This document shows positions 15,325-23,447 of a DNA stretch of 64,000 nt, piece after piece. The stretch lies in assembly GCF_000420085.1 (NCBI RefSeq), contig NZ_ATUG01000002.1:2170001-2234000 (forward strand). The letters run 5' to 3'. The position numbers and the translations under genes are program-made. Position 1 is the stretch's first letter; every line of letters starts with the position of its first letter. The DNA comes from Desulfospira joergensenii DSM 10085. Lineage in GTDB: Bacteria; Desulfobacterota; Desulfobacteria; Desulfobacterales; Desulfobacteraceae. Under the pieces are notes generated by a model. It did no database searches. It was given only the letters and a program-made list of their open reading frames with translations, and was not told the origin of the DNA.

Positions 15325-17660
15325 TTCCCTCTGAAAATGGAAAGAATCGCACCGGAACGGAGGCCCCCTTGGATCTTGACAAGGTTGCTCAGACCGTTGC
15401 TGAAATAAACGATAAAAGCCTTCAGAAAGAAAAAGAATCAATGCCTGCAGATAAACTGGCAAAGCTGGATACATGCCTGGTTCGTTTCAACAGACTCCTC
15501 GGCGGTTTCTGCCATGAAGATATCCCGGATCTGTCCACCATGACCCATACCCTGGATGAAATTATAAATGTCTCAGGGGAGCTGGACAATGCCACGACCT
15601 TTTTTGAAGTGGCCGTCGCCTGCAAGGGATATATTGAGCACATGATCCTTGAGAATATTTATGACACAACCCCCATTGAAGAGGGGATCCTGCTGCTCAA
15701 ATCCATCCTAAACCATGTCAAAAAGGGGGAAGCCTTTACATTTGATTTTTCAGATGTTCTGGAACTGCTCAATATCCGGTTCATGGAACATGCCCTTCCC
15801 GGGGAGGAGTCCTCCCTGCCAGAGGAGGCCCAGCAGCCCACGGAGGATGAAACCTGGGGCATGGAGAGCACAGATTCCGAAACGCCGGATCCGGAAATTC
15901 CGGAAAAAATATCAGACGATGATATGGAGATCTTATCTGATTTTATTTCCGAGGCCGAAGAAAATCTGGACAGCATAGAGGTGAATCTCATCGAGCTGGA
16001 GCAGGATCCCGGCAACAAGGAGATCATTAATGATATTTTTCGTCCCTTTCACACCATAAAAGGGGTATCCGGGTTTCTCTCCCTGACCAAGATCAATAAG
16101 CTTGCGCATACAACTGAGAATCTTTTGGACAGCGCCCGGAGCGGGGATTTTTTGATCAACCCCAAGGCCACCGACGCCATTCTTGCCTCGGTGGATACCC
16201 TGAAAAGACTGGTGGAACGGGTGAAGCAGGGGGTGGGGACGGGATTTCGCCAGCCCGAGGACGATATTGATGTCGAGTCCCTGCGGGACAGGCTCAAAAA
16301 ACTCCAATTGTCACTTACCCATATGGAAAAAGAACCCCTGGGGGAGATCCTGGTCAACAAGGGGGTTATCACCAGAGATAACCTGGAACAGGGACTGGAG
16401 ACACAAAAAGATCAGCCCGACCGGAAAATCGGTGAGATCCTCATGGATGAGACCCGGGTTGACTCCAGATATATTGCCTCGGCCCTCATGGAACAGAACC
16501 TTCCCAGAAAGCCTGCGGCTTCCCAGGTCAAGGTCAGTACCCAGAAGCTGGATGATCTGGTGGACTATGCCGGGGAACTGGTCATTGCCCAGTCCATGCT
16601 CCGCCAGAAGACCTCTGAGAATGCCCGGTTGAATCAGAGCGTGGCCCAGCTGGGTCTCATCGTAACCAATATGCAGAATATTGCCATGTCCATGCGCATG
16701 ATCCCCATAAAGGCCACATTCATGAAGATGATCCGTCTGGTCCGGGATCTTTCCAAGAAATCCGGCAAAGAGGTGAATCTGGAGATGTCGGGTGAGGATA
16801 CGGAAATCGACAGGAATGTGGTGGACGCCCTGTACGAACCCATGGTTCACATGATCAGAAATTCAGTGGATCACGGTATAGAACCCGGACCGGACAGAAT
16901 TGAAAAGGGGAAACCCGCCCAGGGGGCGGTCCTTCTTCGGGCCTATCACAAGGGGGGGCATATCAACATAGAGATTGAAGACGACGGCAAAGGGCTTGAC
17001 AAGGAAAGAATCCTTGAAAAGGCGAAAAGCACGGGACTGATCTCAGGCAAGGAACAGATGAGCGATGCCCAGATCTATGATCTCATTCTCCGGCCCGGAT
17101 TTTCCACGGCCAGGAAGATTACCGATGTCTCCGGACGCGGCGTGGGCATGGATGTGGTCAAGGACGGGATAGAAAAATTCAGGGGGCAGCTCAATATTGA
17201 GTCGGAAAAAGGAAAAGGTACAAAGTTTACCATCAGCCTGCCCCTAACCCTGGCCATCATCGACGGTATGCTGGTCCGGGTGGGACAGGAAAAATATGTC
17301 ATTCCCACCACGGCCATTCAAAAGGCATTTAAGCCGATGTCCGGGGACTGCTATACCGTTGAAGGCAAGGGGGAGATGGTCAGGGACAGGGGAAGACTGA
17401 TTCCCCTGATCCGGCTGGATGAAGCCTTTGGAAACGGGAGTGGAAAAAATCCTGTCAGGGACAGCCTGGTGGTCATTGTCGAGTCCAAGGATGAGACAAG
17501 GGCCTTGCTCATTGACGAACTTCTGGGCAAGGACGAATACGTCATCAAAAGCCTTGGGGGAAATATGGAGGAGATAAAGGGACTTGCCGGAGGTGCCATC
17601 CTGTCCGACGGACGGGTGGGACTGATTCTGGATATACACGGAATATTCAGTTTAATGTAA
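15321..17660 (+). CDS. CheA-type chemotaxis histidine kinase
   Basis: The 779-aa protein starts at ATG 15321. Residues 1-190 are an unusual helical extension. An Hpt domain follows with H244 in PFHTIKGVSGFL. Residues about 338-392 hold a GspE/MshE-N-like module (LGEILVNKGVITRDNLEQGL and KIGEILMDETRVDSRYI). Then come the dimerisation domain (KLDDLVDYAGELVIAQSML), HATPase (HMIRNSVDHGIEPG, GRGVGMDVV) and a C-terminal CheW domain (GMLVRVGQEKYVIPTTAI). No receptor, CheR, CheB or CheW gene is nearby, so it may control something other than flagella. The MshEN-like insert could add a nucleotide input; that is inference. Confidence 0.92.
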   Translation: MIPSENGKNRTGTEAPLDLDKVAQTVAEINDKSLQKEKESMPADKLAKLDTCLVRFNRLLGGFCHEDIPDLSTMTHTLDEIINVSGELDNATTFFEVAVACKGYIEHMILENIYDTTPIEEGILLLKSILNHVKKGEAFTFDFSDVLELLNIRFMEHALPGEESSLPEEAQQPTEDETWGMESTDSETPDPEIPEKISDDDMEILSDFISEAEENLDSIEVNLIELEQDPGNKEIINDIFRPFHTIKGVSGFLSLTKINKLAHTTENLLDSARSGDFLINPKATDAILASVDTLKRLVERVKQGVGTGFRQPEDDIDVESLRDRLKKLQLSLTHMEKEPLGEILVNKGVITRDNLEQGLETQKDQPDRKIGEILMDETRVDSRYIASALMEQNLPRKPAASQVKVSTQKLDDLVDYAGELVIAQSMLRQKTSENARLNQSVAQLGLIVTNMQNIAMSMRMIPIKATFMKMIRLVRDLSKKSGKEVNLEMSGEDTEIDRNVVDALYEPMVHMIRNSVDHGIEPGPDRIEKGKPAQGAVLLRAYHKGGHINIEIEDDGKGLDKERILEKAKSTGLISGKEQMSDAQIYDLILRPGFSTARKITDVSGRGVGMDVVKDGIEKFRGQLNIESEKGKGTKFTISLPLTLAIIDGMLVRVGQEKYVIPTTAIQKAFKPMSGDCYTVEGKGEMVRDRGRLIPLIRLDEAFGNGSGKNPVRDSLVVIVESKDETRALLIDELLGKDEYVIKSLGGNMEEIKGLAGGAILSDGRVGLILDIHGIFSLM

Positions 17661-17682
17661 GATTTGTTTGTAAGGATTTCTC

Positions 17683-18069
17683 ATGGTCAAAAATACGATA
17701 CTGGTTGTGGATGATGAAGTCTCCATCCTGAACCTCATGAAGCAGGCCTTTACCCGGGCAGGGTATGAGGTCAGGACGGCAGGCGGGGCCAAAGAGGCCC
17801 TGGAAACCCTGAATGAAGAAAAGATCCATGTGATTTTTTCAGACCTGAACATGCCTGAGATGAACGGCCTGGAACTCTGCCGTAAAATCAGGAAAGAAAT
17901 GCCCATGGCCATCGTTATTGCCATGACCGGACATGCCTCTCTGTTCGAACTGGCCGACTGCAGGGAAGCCGGTTTTGATGATTATTTCATCAAGCCGGTA
18001 AGCATCTCCACCCTGGTGGAAACCGCAGAAAAAGCGTTTAAGAAAATCGAACGGTGGACCGGGTCCTAG
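17683..18069 (+). CDS. single-domain response regulator (CheY-like)
   Basis: The 128-aa receiver has DD in LVVDDEVSILN, phospho-acceptor D54 in IFSDLNMPEMNG, a conserved Thr in IAMTGHAS and Lys in YFIKPVS. It has no output domain. It lies 22 bp after cheA and is the likely phosphate acceptor. Confidence 0.93.
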   Translation: MVKNTILVVDDEVSILNLMKQAFTRAGYEVRTAGGAKEALETLNEEKIHVIFSDLNMPEMNGLELCRKIRKEMPMAIVIAMTGHASLFELADCREAGFDDYFIKPVSISTLVETAEKAFKKIERWTGS

Positions 18070-18104
18070 ACGCCCTTTCCAACTTTGGTCTTTGGATCGT
18101 CCGT

Positions 18105-18323
18105 CTATTTCTGGATCAGGCGGATGATCTCCTCATTTTCCGGAAACCGCCCTGTCTGATGTTTGGAAAAGACAAGTTTATCGTTGCACACAATATCATA
18201 GACTCCGCCGGAGCCCGGGACAAGCTCGGGGGCTGTGCCCAGTTCATTCTTAATCTGGTCCGCCAGACCGGCAGCCCTGGGTTCATAGTTTCAGACCGAG
18301 CAATAGGTGATTTTGATTTTCAT
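18105..18323 (-). CDS. SelW-like (Rdx family) selenoprotein with CxxU motif
   Basis: ATG 18323 to TAG 18107-18105 gives 72 aa with one in-frame UGA at codon 11 (18293-18291). The N-terminus reads MKIKITYCSV-U-NYEPRAAG, the thioredoxin-like beta-CxxU-alpha start of SelW/Rdx proteins. The rest fits the family: LADQIKNELG, LVPGSGGVYDI (the G-G-x-F/Y-D/E motif) and VFSKHQTGRFP. Read with UGA as stop, only 10 residues remain, so gene callers miss it. SelW-type proteins are small thiol/selenol redox proteins. It lies between tpx (peroxidase) and the CheY-like gene and is transcribed in the direction of tpx. Confidence 0.9.
18260..18293 (-). promoter_or_regulatory. SECIS element of the SelW-like gene
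   Basis: After UGA 18293-18291 the minus strand forms CUGCC-GGUCU-GGCGG (18274-18260). The loop is identical to the E. coli SECIS apical loop GGUCU and begins at nt 22. Two further G-C pairs extend the stem below a G-A mismatch. Confidence 0.85.
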
Positions 18324-18352
18324 GACCGATTTTCCTTTTGGGTCTTACAGTC

Positions 18353-18405
18353 AAAAGCAGAAACGGTTTTGGGTTGAAACCCGCAGCCGTTTCTGCTTTT
18401 ATTTT
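18353..18405. terminator. terminator hairpin between tpx and the SelW-like gene
   Basis: A 14-bp perfect stem (18353-18366 with 18387-18400, AAAAGCAGAAACGG) encloses a small inner hairpin (GGGTTGAAACCC). A T-rich run follows on the plus strand; on the minus strand the stem itself ends in TTTT, so it may only attenuate tpx read-through into selW. Confidence 0.7.
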
Positions 18406-18414
18406 TCAGGACAA

Positions 18415-18912
18415 TTATAAAGCTTGGAGTGCGGCATCGTAATCCGGCTCATGGGAGATATCGTCCACCATCTGGGCATGGATGACCTGGTCGTTCTCAT
18501 CCAGGACAATCACCGCCCGGGCCGTGAGGCCTGCCAGGGGGCCGTCTTCTATGAGCAGCCCGAAATCCTTGCCGAATTCAGGGCTCCGGAACAATGAGCC
18601 GGTGATCACATTTTCAATGCCTTCGGCCCCGCAGAATCTTTGGTGAGCAAAGGGCAGGTCCATGGAAAGGCAGATCACCTTTGTGTTTTCCAGTTCAGAT
18701 GCCCTTTGGTTGAATGTTCTCACAGAGGTGGCGCAGATACCCGTATCAATGCTGGGAAATATGTTGAGGACTTTCCTTAGTCCCTTGAAGTCTTGAAGGG
18801 CGCCCTGGGACAGGTCCTGGTGAACCCAAACGGCGGGTTTGGCAGTATCGCCTTTTTGGGGGAAGTCTCCCTTGAGAGAGACGGGATTTCCTTTGAGTTT
18901 GGTGCTTGCCAT
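18415..18912 (-). CDS. tpx: thiol peroxidase (Tpx-type atypical 2-Cys peroxiredoxin)
   Basis: From ATG 18912 (AAGGAG upstream) the product is 165 aa. The peroxidatic Cys lies in FPSIDTGICATSVRTFN and the resolving Cys in FAHQRFCGAEGIENV, both standard for Tpx. It reduces hydroperoxides in the cytosol using thioredoxin. The SelW-like selenoprotein immediately downstream on the same strand suggests a shared redox function. Confidence 0.95.
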   Translation of the reverse strand: MASTKLKGNPVSLKGDFPQKGDTAKPAVWVHQDLSQGALQDFKGLRKVLNIFPSIDTGICATSVRTFNQRASELENTKVICLSMDLPFAHQRFCGAEGIENVITGSLFRSPEFGKDFGLLIEDGPLAGLTARAVIVLDENDQVIHAQMVDDISHEPDYDAALQAL

Positions 18913-19106
18913 TGGTTCTCTCCTTTTGGTCTTGAATGGGGATTCTATCTTTGTACCGTAAAAAAAACGGAAACAGCTCAATCAGATAAAACCGCATTTG
19001 GGATCAATACTTTTTATTCTTTTTATTTATCTTTGAGCCTGTTCGCTGTTTTAATAGTAATGACCGGCTGGGATTTTTCAAGGCCGCATTCCATTGGCAA
19101 TATCTT

Positions 19107-19472
19107 TTATTGCACCCCGGGGACAATGATTCGGGAATCCTGTTCTTTTTTCTGCTGGGCCTGCATCTGCTTGAATTGTTCAATGACTTTTTGGGTCTCC
19201 GCTTCCATGGCCCTGGGAAATTCATCCAGAGCCTGCTCCAGGGTGCCCGCCTCCAGGCGTGCATGGATGGGCACCGGTCCGTGGGGAGTCCCCAGTTGGG
19301 AAGATCCCATGAAAATCATTTCCCGGGTTTCATCCGGGGTTCCGTCCAGATGGATGGGGATCAGTTTTTTAATATTGGCGATTTTAAGGTCTGTGATGGA
19401 TTCTTCACGGTACAGATTGTTCTTGTCTGCAATAAAATCGATGTTGTTTGGTGTTCCGCCGTTTCCAGCCAT
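19107..19472 (-). CDS. conserved hypothetical cytoplasmic protein
   Basis: The 121-aa protein has an N-terminal globular part (ADKNNLYREESITDLKIANI, KKLIPIHLDGTPDETR) and a helical C-terminus (LDEFPRAMEAETQKVIEQFK) that ends in a Gln/Lys-rich stretch. No catalytic motif, signal or membrane segment is visible. I recognise it only as a type of small uncharacterised protein found in sulfate reducers. It lies between tpx and an EamA transporter on the same strand. Confidence 0.7.
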   Translation of the reverse strand: MAGNGGTPNNIDFIADKNNLYREESITDLKIANIKKLIPIHLDGTPDETREMIFMGSSQLGTPHGPVPIHARLEAGTLEQALDEFPRAMEAETQKVIEQFKQMQAQQKKEQDSRIIVPGVQ

Positions 19473-19567
19473 AAAATATCTCCGAATGTTAGGGGGTGGA
19501 AAAAAGGTGAATTTTGTCAGAGTTCTCCATCTTTTTACCTTTTTCAGGGTCCGGGCACAAGGGAAAA

Positions 19568-20455
19568 TTATTTCTTGTTGACCAGATAAATCCCGGTTCC
19601 CACCAGAACCAGGGCTGCCACAAGATAGAGGGTGGCCGGTTCTCCCAGGAGAAGAACACCGGAAATCACCCCGAACAGGGGGCTTAAAAAGGTAAAAGGC
19701 GCAATCTTTGAGACCGGGTAGTTGGAAATCAGCCAGAACCAGGCCAGGTATGTGATAAAGGCCACCCAGACGATCTGATAGGCAAGGCTTGCCCCGACAA
19801 GGGGCGTCAGTTTCAGGATGCCGGGTTCCCCAAGGACCAGGGAAGCCGCCGGGAGAACTGCTGCAGAAACCGCCAGCTGGTACAGAAGGGTTTTGGCAGG
19901 GGAGGTTCTTGCCAGGGGGCCGGCCTTGATGGTTACCGTTGCACTGCCCCAGAGAACGGCGGCGCCAAGGAGCATGGTGTCTCCCACGAGCATCTGGGGC
20001 GTGGGAAGGGAGAGGGAATCATTAAAGACCGTTACAATTCCGGCAAAGGCCAGGCACAGGCCTGCCGCCTGGATCCGCCTCAGTTTTTCATTGGAGACAA
20101 ACAGATGGGCACCCAGGGCAACGACAAAGGGGGACGTGTTCAGAAAAATAGCCGACCGGGAAGCCGAGGTGTACTCCAGCCCCCAGTAAATCAGGACGAA
20201 CTCCGCGGAAAAGAGAAGGCCGATGAAAAGGCCATACCATAAAGTCCCGTCCCTTTCCAGGACCGGGATCTTCTTGAGTTTCATCCAGGCCAGAACCAGT
20301 GCGCCGGATCCCAGGGATCTGAAACCCGCCTGGAGCACCGGGGAGATTCCGTCAATGGCCACCTTGATGGCCACCTGGTTCAGGCCCCAGGAGGCACACA
20401 GGACAATGAGAATCAGGATCCCTTTCAGGTCCATGGATTGGCTTGTGTTTTTCAT
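19568..20455 (-). CDS. EamA/DMT-superfamily transporter
   Basis: The 295-aa protein has ten predicted membrane helices in two EamA repeats. The first starts GILILIVLCASWGLNQVAIK and the second around MLVGDTMLLGAAVLWGSATV; a conserved GEP (VLLLGEPATLYL) is near the end. Members export amino acids or metabolites, but the substrate is not predictable. It sits at the edge of a disturbed region (20456-24540). Confidence 0.9.
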   Translation of the reverse strand: MKNTSQSMDLKGILILIVLCASWGLNQVAIKVAIDGISPVLQAGFRSLGSGALVLAWMKLKKIPVLERDGTLWYGLFIGLLFSAEFVLIYWGLEYTSASRSAIFLNTSPFVVALGAHLFVSNEKLRRIQAAGLCLAFAGIVTVFNDSLSLPTPQMLVGDTMLLGAAVLWGSATVTIKAGPLARTSPAKTLLYQLAVSAAVLPAASLVLGEPGILKLTPLVGASLAYQIVWVAFITYLAWFWLISNYPVSKIAPFTFLSPLFGVISGVLLLGEPATLYLVAALVLVGTGIYLVNKK

Positions 20456-21076
20456 GACCTGTTAACATGGGCACAAAAAAGAAGAAAACAAGGGGATTGG
20501 CAAAACCGGATCATTCTCCGGCAGATATGCGTACGGCGGGTCCTTGATGTTATGGGGAATCTATTGTCAGAAAGATTCAATTTTACGATATCCATTGTTT
20601 CCGGTTTCCAGTTCACAGTTAATAAAAAACAGGCCTTGATCGAAAGCCTGGGCCGGCTTGTCCTGTTTTTGATATTTGTTATCATCAGGCAGCGGACGGG
20701 GCGGGGCGTTCCGCTAAATCTTATACTCCCGTCCTGGGAGAATAAGAAGCGAAGATGCCCGGCTCTTTGTCGTCCTGACGCCCCGGCCATCAACGCCGCT
20801 CCAACCCCGCCCCGCCCGCTGCCGGATCCCCCCGGTTAAACAGCCGGCGTCTTTTTGTTTTTTTATCCCTGGAAAACAGCTTGCAATAAAGTCGGTAAAT
20901 GAGCGTAAGCTCCAACTTTTTTTTATAAAAAGGGTTGTCTTAAGCAAAAGATATTGGTTATACGGAATTACGGATAGCCAATGTGAGCAGAATCTCTTGA
21001 CTTTTCAATAGGTTTTACATATTGGGTTTGAGGAAAAGGATCAAAAGAGGAGATTGCGTAAATACATATAATCTAT
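20456..21076. other. gene-poor junction before the cassette array
   Basis: No convincing gene is present; short open frames on both strands have poor protein character and no ribosome sites. It holds an AAAAACAGG/CCTGTTTTT inverted repeat near 20625-20670, the long inverted-repeat element at 20688-20823, and then a switch to AT-rich sequence. Neither an integrase gene nor a clear attI site is visible. Confidence 0.5.
20688..20823. repeat. 136-bp structured element with 19-bp terminal inverted repeats
   Basis: The left arm GGCAGCGGACGGGGCGGGG (20688-20706) matches the complement of 20805-20823 at 18 of 19 positions. The 98-bp interior includes a hairpin CTCCC-GTCCT-GGGAG flanked by CTTAT/ATAAG. 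The size is within the attC range, but the left R''-type core is missing; GTTAAAC at 20835-20841 fits an R' core. It could be a decayed attC, a small non-autonomous element or an RNA structure. Confidence 0.5.
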
Positions 21077-21077
21077 G

Positions 21078-22563
21078 TTAGCTCAAAAGGGAACAAATGA
21101 CAAACAATCAGGATATTGTAAAAAAGACTGCGAATTATATTAAGAGATCGGTTACCTTGAAGTTAGTTGCTGTCGGTATTTTGATTTTGTTGCTTCTCAT
21201 ACCGGCCGCAATGATCCAAAATTTGATACGGGAAAGGCAATCTCGACGTGATTCCGTGGTTCAGGAAATTAGTCAAAAATGGGGATACAGTCAGATAATA
21301 ACCGGCCCGTTCATTACCATTCCCTTCAAATCATTTTTCAAAGATAGCGATGGTAAAACACAATTTAATTTAAACTACCTGCATATTTTGCCTGAAACAC
21401 TGGATATAACAGGCGAGATGAAGCCTGAAATACGTTATAGAAGCCTTTTTGAGGCGGTTCTATATAATATCAATCTGAAGTTCAGTGGAAATTTCAAACT
21501 CCCGCTTGCGAGTCAGCTGAACATAGATTCAAATAACATACTATGGGATAAGGCCTATCTATCGCTCGGAATTACAGATTTGCGAGGTATACAGGATAAA
21601 ATCGTCATTTCCTTTAATAAATCCGGCTATGATGCTAATCCGGGGTTAAAGACGACCGATCTTGCAGCGGCAGGAGTTAGCACCCTGATCAAACCTTTAT
21701 TGCCGAATAAATCCAACAGTTTTTCTTTTGATTTGAACCTGAACGGTAGCGAGCAAGTAGGCCTTATACCTGTTGGTGAATCCAATACTGTCAAGATTAA
21801 TTCTAGCTGGCCTTCGCCAAGCTTCAACGGTTCATTCCTGCCGGCCACACGGGAGGTGAAGAAAGATGGATTTTCAGCAAATTGGAAGATACTGCACCTG
21901 AATAGGAACTACCCCCAATTCTGGGAAGGTTCTCAATACAAAGTCACACAATCGGCCTTCGGAGTAAAGCTGATTCTGACGGCAGATATTTATCAAAAAT
22001 CGATGAGGCTTGCAAAATATTCAATTATATTTCTCGTTTTCACGTTTGCAGCTTTTTTCTTTTCAGAAATAATCAACAAACAGAGAATTCATCCGATACA
22101 ATATATCCTTATTGGGATCGCAATCTTGATTTTTTACACACTTGTATTGTCACTCTCCGAACACATGCATTTTAATTATGCATACATTTTATCTGCAGCA
22201 TCTGTTTCTCTTATAATCTCTGGATATGCGAAATCAATAATACCCAATTCAAGATTTGCTTTAATGATTATGGGACTATTGGCAATCCTTTATGGATATC
22301 TGTTCATTATTTTGCAACTGGAGGATTATGCACTCATCTTGGGCAGTATCGGGCTCTTAATTATACTTACCCTTGTGATGTATATTACGCGAAAGATCAA
22401 TTGGTATGATATCGAGGCGGTTCAACAAGGAAATGAGAGCTAACAAAAACGCTGGAGAGGGACCAGACTTACTGCGCGGCCTTTTGGGAATGCCTGGTTC
22501 AGGAAAAATTATCTTGTTATCGGAGCTTTTGGGGGTTAAAAAGCCTGGCCTCTCAGCTCCCCG
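21078..22563 (+). mobile_element. integron gene cassette 1 (creD-like)
   Basis: The unit runs from the TTAGCTC after G21077 to the G of GTTATAT at 22563. Its start core GTTAGCTC is the exact reverse complement of the R'' box GAGCTAAC of the attC at its own 3' end, as expected when a circular cassette closes on itself. It has one gene starting 20 bp from the boundary, and its stop codon lies inside the attC R'' box. Confidence 0.75.
21097..22443 (+). CDS. CreD-like inner membrane protein
   Basis: The 448-aa protein has one N-terminal helix (LKLVAVGILILLLLIPAAMI), a large periplasmic domain (about 45-310, with GLIPVGESNTVKINSSW and GSFLPATREV) and a C-terminal bundle of about five helices beginning near SIIFLVFTFAAFFFSEI. 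This is the layout of CreD (inner membrane resistance protein, induced by CreBC in E. coli). Base composition is clearly AT-richer than the flanking genes. It is carried as an integron cassette with no creBC regulators nearby. Confidence 0.85.
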   Translation: MTNNQDIVKKTANYIKRSVTLKLVAVGILILLLLIPAAMIQNLIRERQSRRDSVVQEISQKWGYSQIITGPFITIPFKSFFKDSDGKTQFNLNYLHILPETLDITGEMKPEIRYRSLFEAVLYNINLKFSGNFKLPLASQLNIDSNNILWDKAYLSLGITDLRGIQDKIVISFNKSGYDANPGLKTTDLAAAGVSTLIKPLLPNKSNSFSFDLNLNGSEQVGLIPVGESNTVKINSSWPSPSFNGSFLPATREVKKDGFSANWKILHLNRNYPQFWEGSQYKVTQSAFGVKLILTADIYQKSMRLAKYSIIFLVFTFAAFFFSEIINKQRIHPIQYILIGIAILIFYTLVLSLSEHMHFNYAYILSAASVSLIISGYAKSIIPNSRFALMIMGLLAILYGYLFIILQLEDYALILGSIGLLIILTLVMYITRKINWYDIEAVQQGNES

Positions 22564-22569
22564 TTATAT
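22438..22569 (+). repeat. attC recombination site of cassette 1
   Basis: R'' AGCTAAC (22438-22444) and R' GTTATAT (22563-22569) bound 132 bp. Inside, ACGCTGGAGAGG on the left pairs with CCTCTCAGCT on the right, with one extra unpaired G as in extrahelical attC bases, and pairing continues through CCAGACTT/AAGCCTGG. Each core has 6 of 7 consensus positions. Confidence 0.75.
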
Positions 22570-22607
22570 CCTGAACGCATCAACTTTCATCAGAAAAACA
22601 AACAATT

Positions 22608-23294
22608 ATGATATTCCGTGATAAACATGAAAAGTCATTACTTCCTAAGGCATTGATTATCTCTGCTATGACAGCTTCTCTGAGTATCACTTTTTACCTG
22701 ACCTTTGTGCCGGAAAAAGAACTTTTTACCTGGTTGAAACCATACAAAATTGCCGGTGATCTCTACCGTAACTCTCTTTTACTATCCTGTTTTGTTGTCT
22801 ATTTTATACGACTTTTATTTACCTTGTTTATCTTCTATCGACGAAAAATGCATTGGGTTGAGGCTATTGTAATAACCAGTATAATGCCTTTCATTATTCC
22901 CTATATGTCCTTTATCGGAGGACAAAAAAATCAACGGATTGGTTCCGTTGAAATTATTGGAGCTGTCTTTTTCTGGATTGGATCATACCTCAATTCACGC
23001 TCAGAACACTTAAGGAGCATTTGGAAACAAAAAAAGGAGAATGCGGAGCATATCTATACAGGAGGACTATTTAAATATGCTATTCATATAAATTATCTGG
23101 GAGATATTATTCTTTTTGCGGGTTTAGCCATGGTCGCAAACTCCATAAAACTCTTTACGATTCCAGGTTCAATGGCTTTATTTTTTATCATGGTTCTTAT
23201 TCCTTTAAAGGAGAGGTATCTTGAAAAAAAATATGGAGATGAGTTCCGTGATTATAAATCCAATACAAAGAAGCTCATTCCCTTTATATTTTGA
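22608..23294 (+). CDS. isoprenylcysteine methyltransferase-like (DUF1295-type) membrane protein
   Basis: The 228-aa protein has about six helices and ends with the signature of the ICMT/DUF1295/steroid-5-alpha-reductase fold: GGLFKYAIHINYLGDIILFAG followed by KERYLEKKYGDEFRDYKSNTKK. These enzymes methylate or reduce hydrophobic substrates within the membrane. The start is ATG 22608 (MIFRDKHEKS), 45 bp after the attC1 core, without a strong ribosome site. It is the single gene of cassette 2 and AT-rich. Confidence 0.75.
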   Translation: MIFRDKHEKSLLPKALIISAMTASLSITFYLTFVPEKELFTWLKPYKIAGDLYRNSLLLSCFVVYFIRLLFTLFIFYRRKMHWVEAIVITSIMPFIIPYMSFIGGQKNQRIGSVEIIGAVFFWIGSYLNSRSEHLRSIWKQKKENAEHIYTGGLFKYAIHINYLGDIILFAGLAMVANSIKLFTIPGSMALFFIMVLIPLKERYLEKKYGDEFRDYKSNTKKLIPFIF

Positions 23295-23303
23295 CCAAGA
23301 ATG

Positions 23304-23431
23304 ATATAACAAGTGCTTGAAAGGCACCGGGCTTATTGCGCGGCTTTTTGAAAATATGCGGTATAAAACAATAAAATCTTTTATTTGGATTCCCGGGGGC
23401 AAGCCGCCCGGTCCCCCAGATTTGCATTATC
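23304..23431 (+). repeat. degenerate attC-like site of cassette 2
   Basis: The left core GATATAAC (23303-23310) is the exact reverse complement of GTTATATC at the start of cassette 2 (22563-22570). Inside, ACCGGGC and GCGGCTT pair with AAGCCG and CCCGGT. The right core is not a clean GTTRRRY (best ATTATC near 23426-23431), so the 3' limit is uncertain and the site may be damaged. Confidence 0.5.
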
Positions 23432-23447
23432 ATGAGGAGGATATAAA

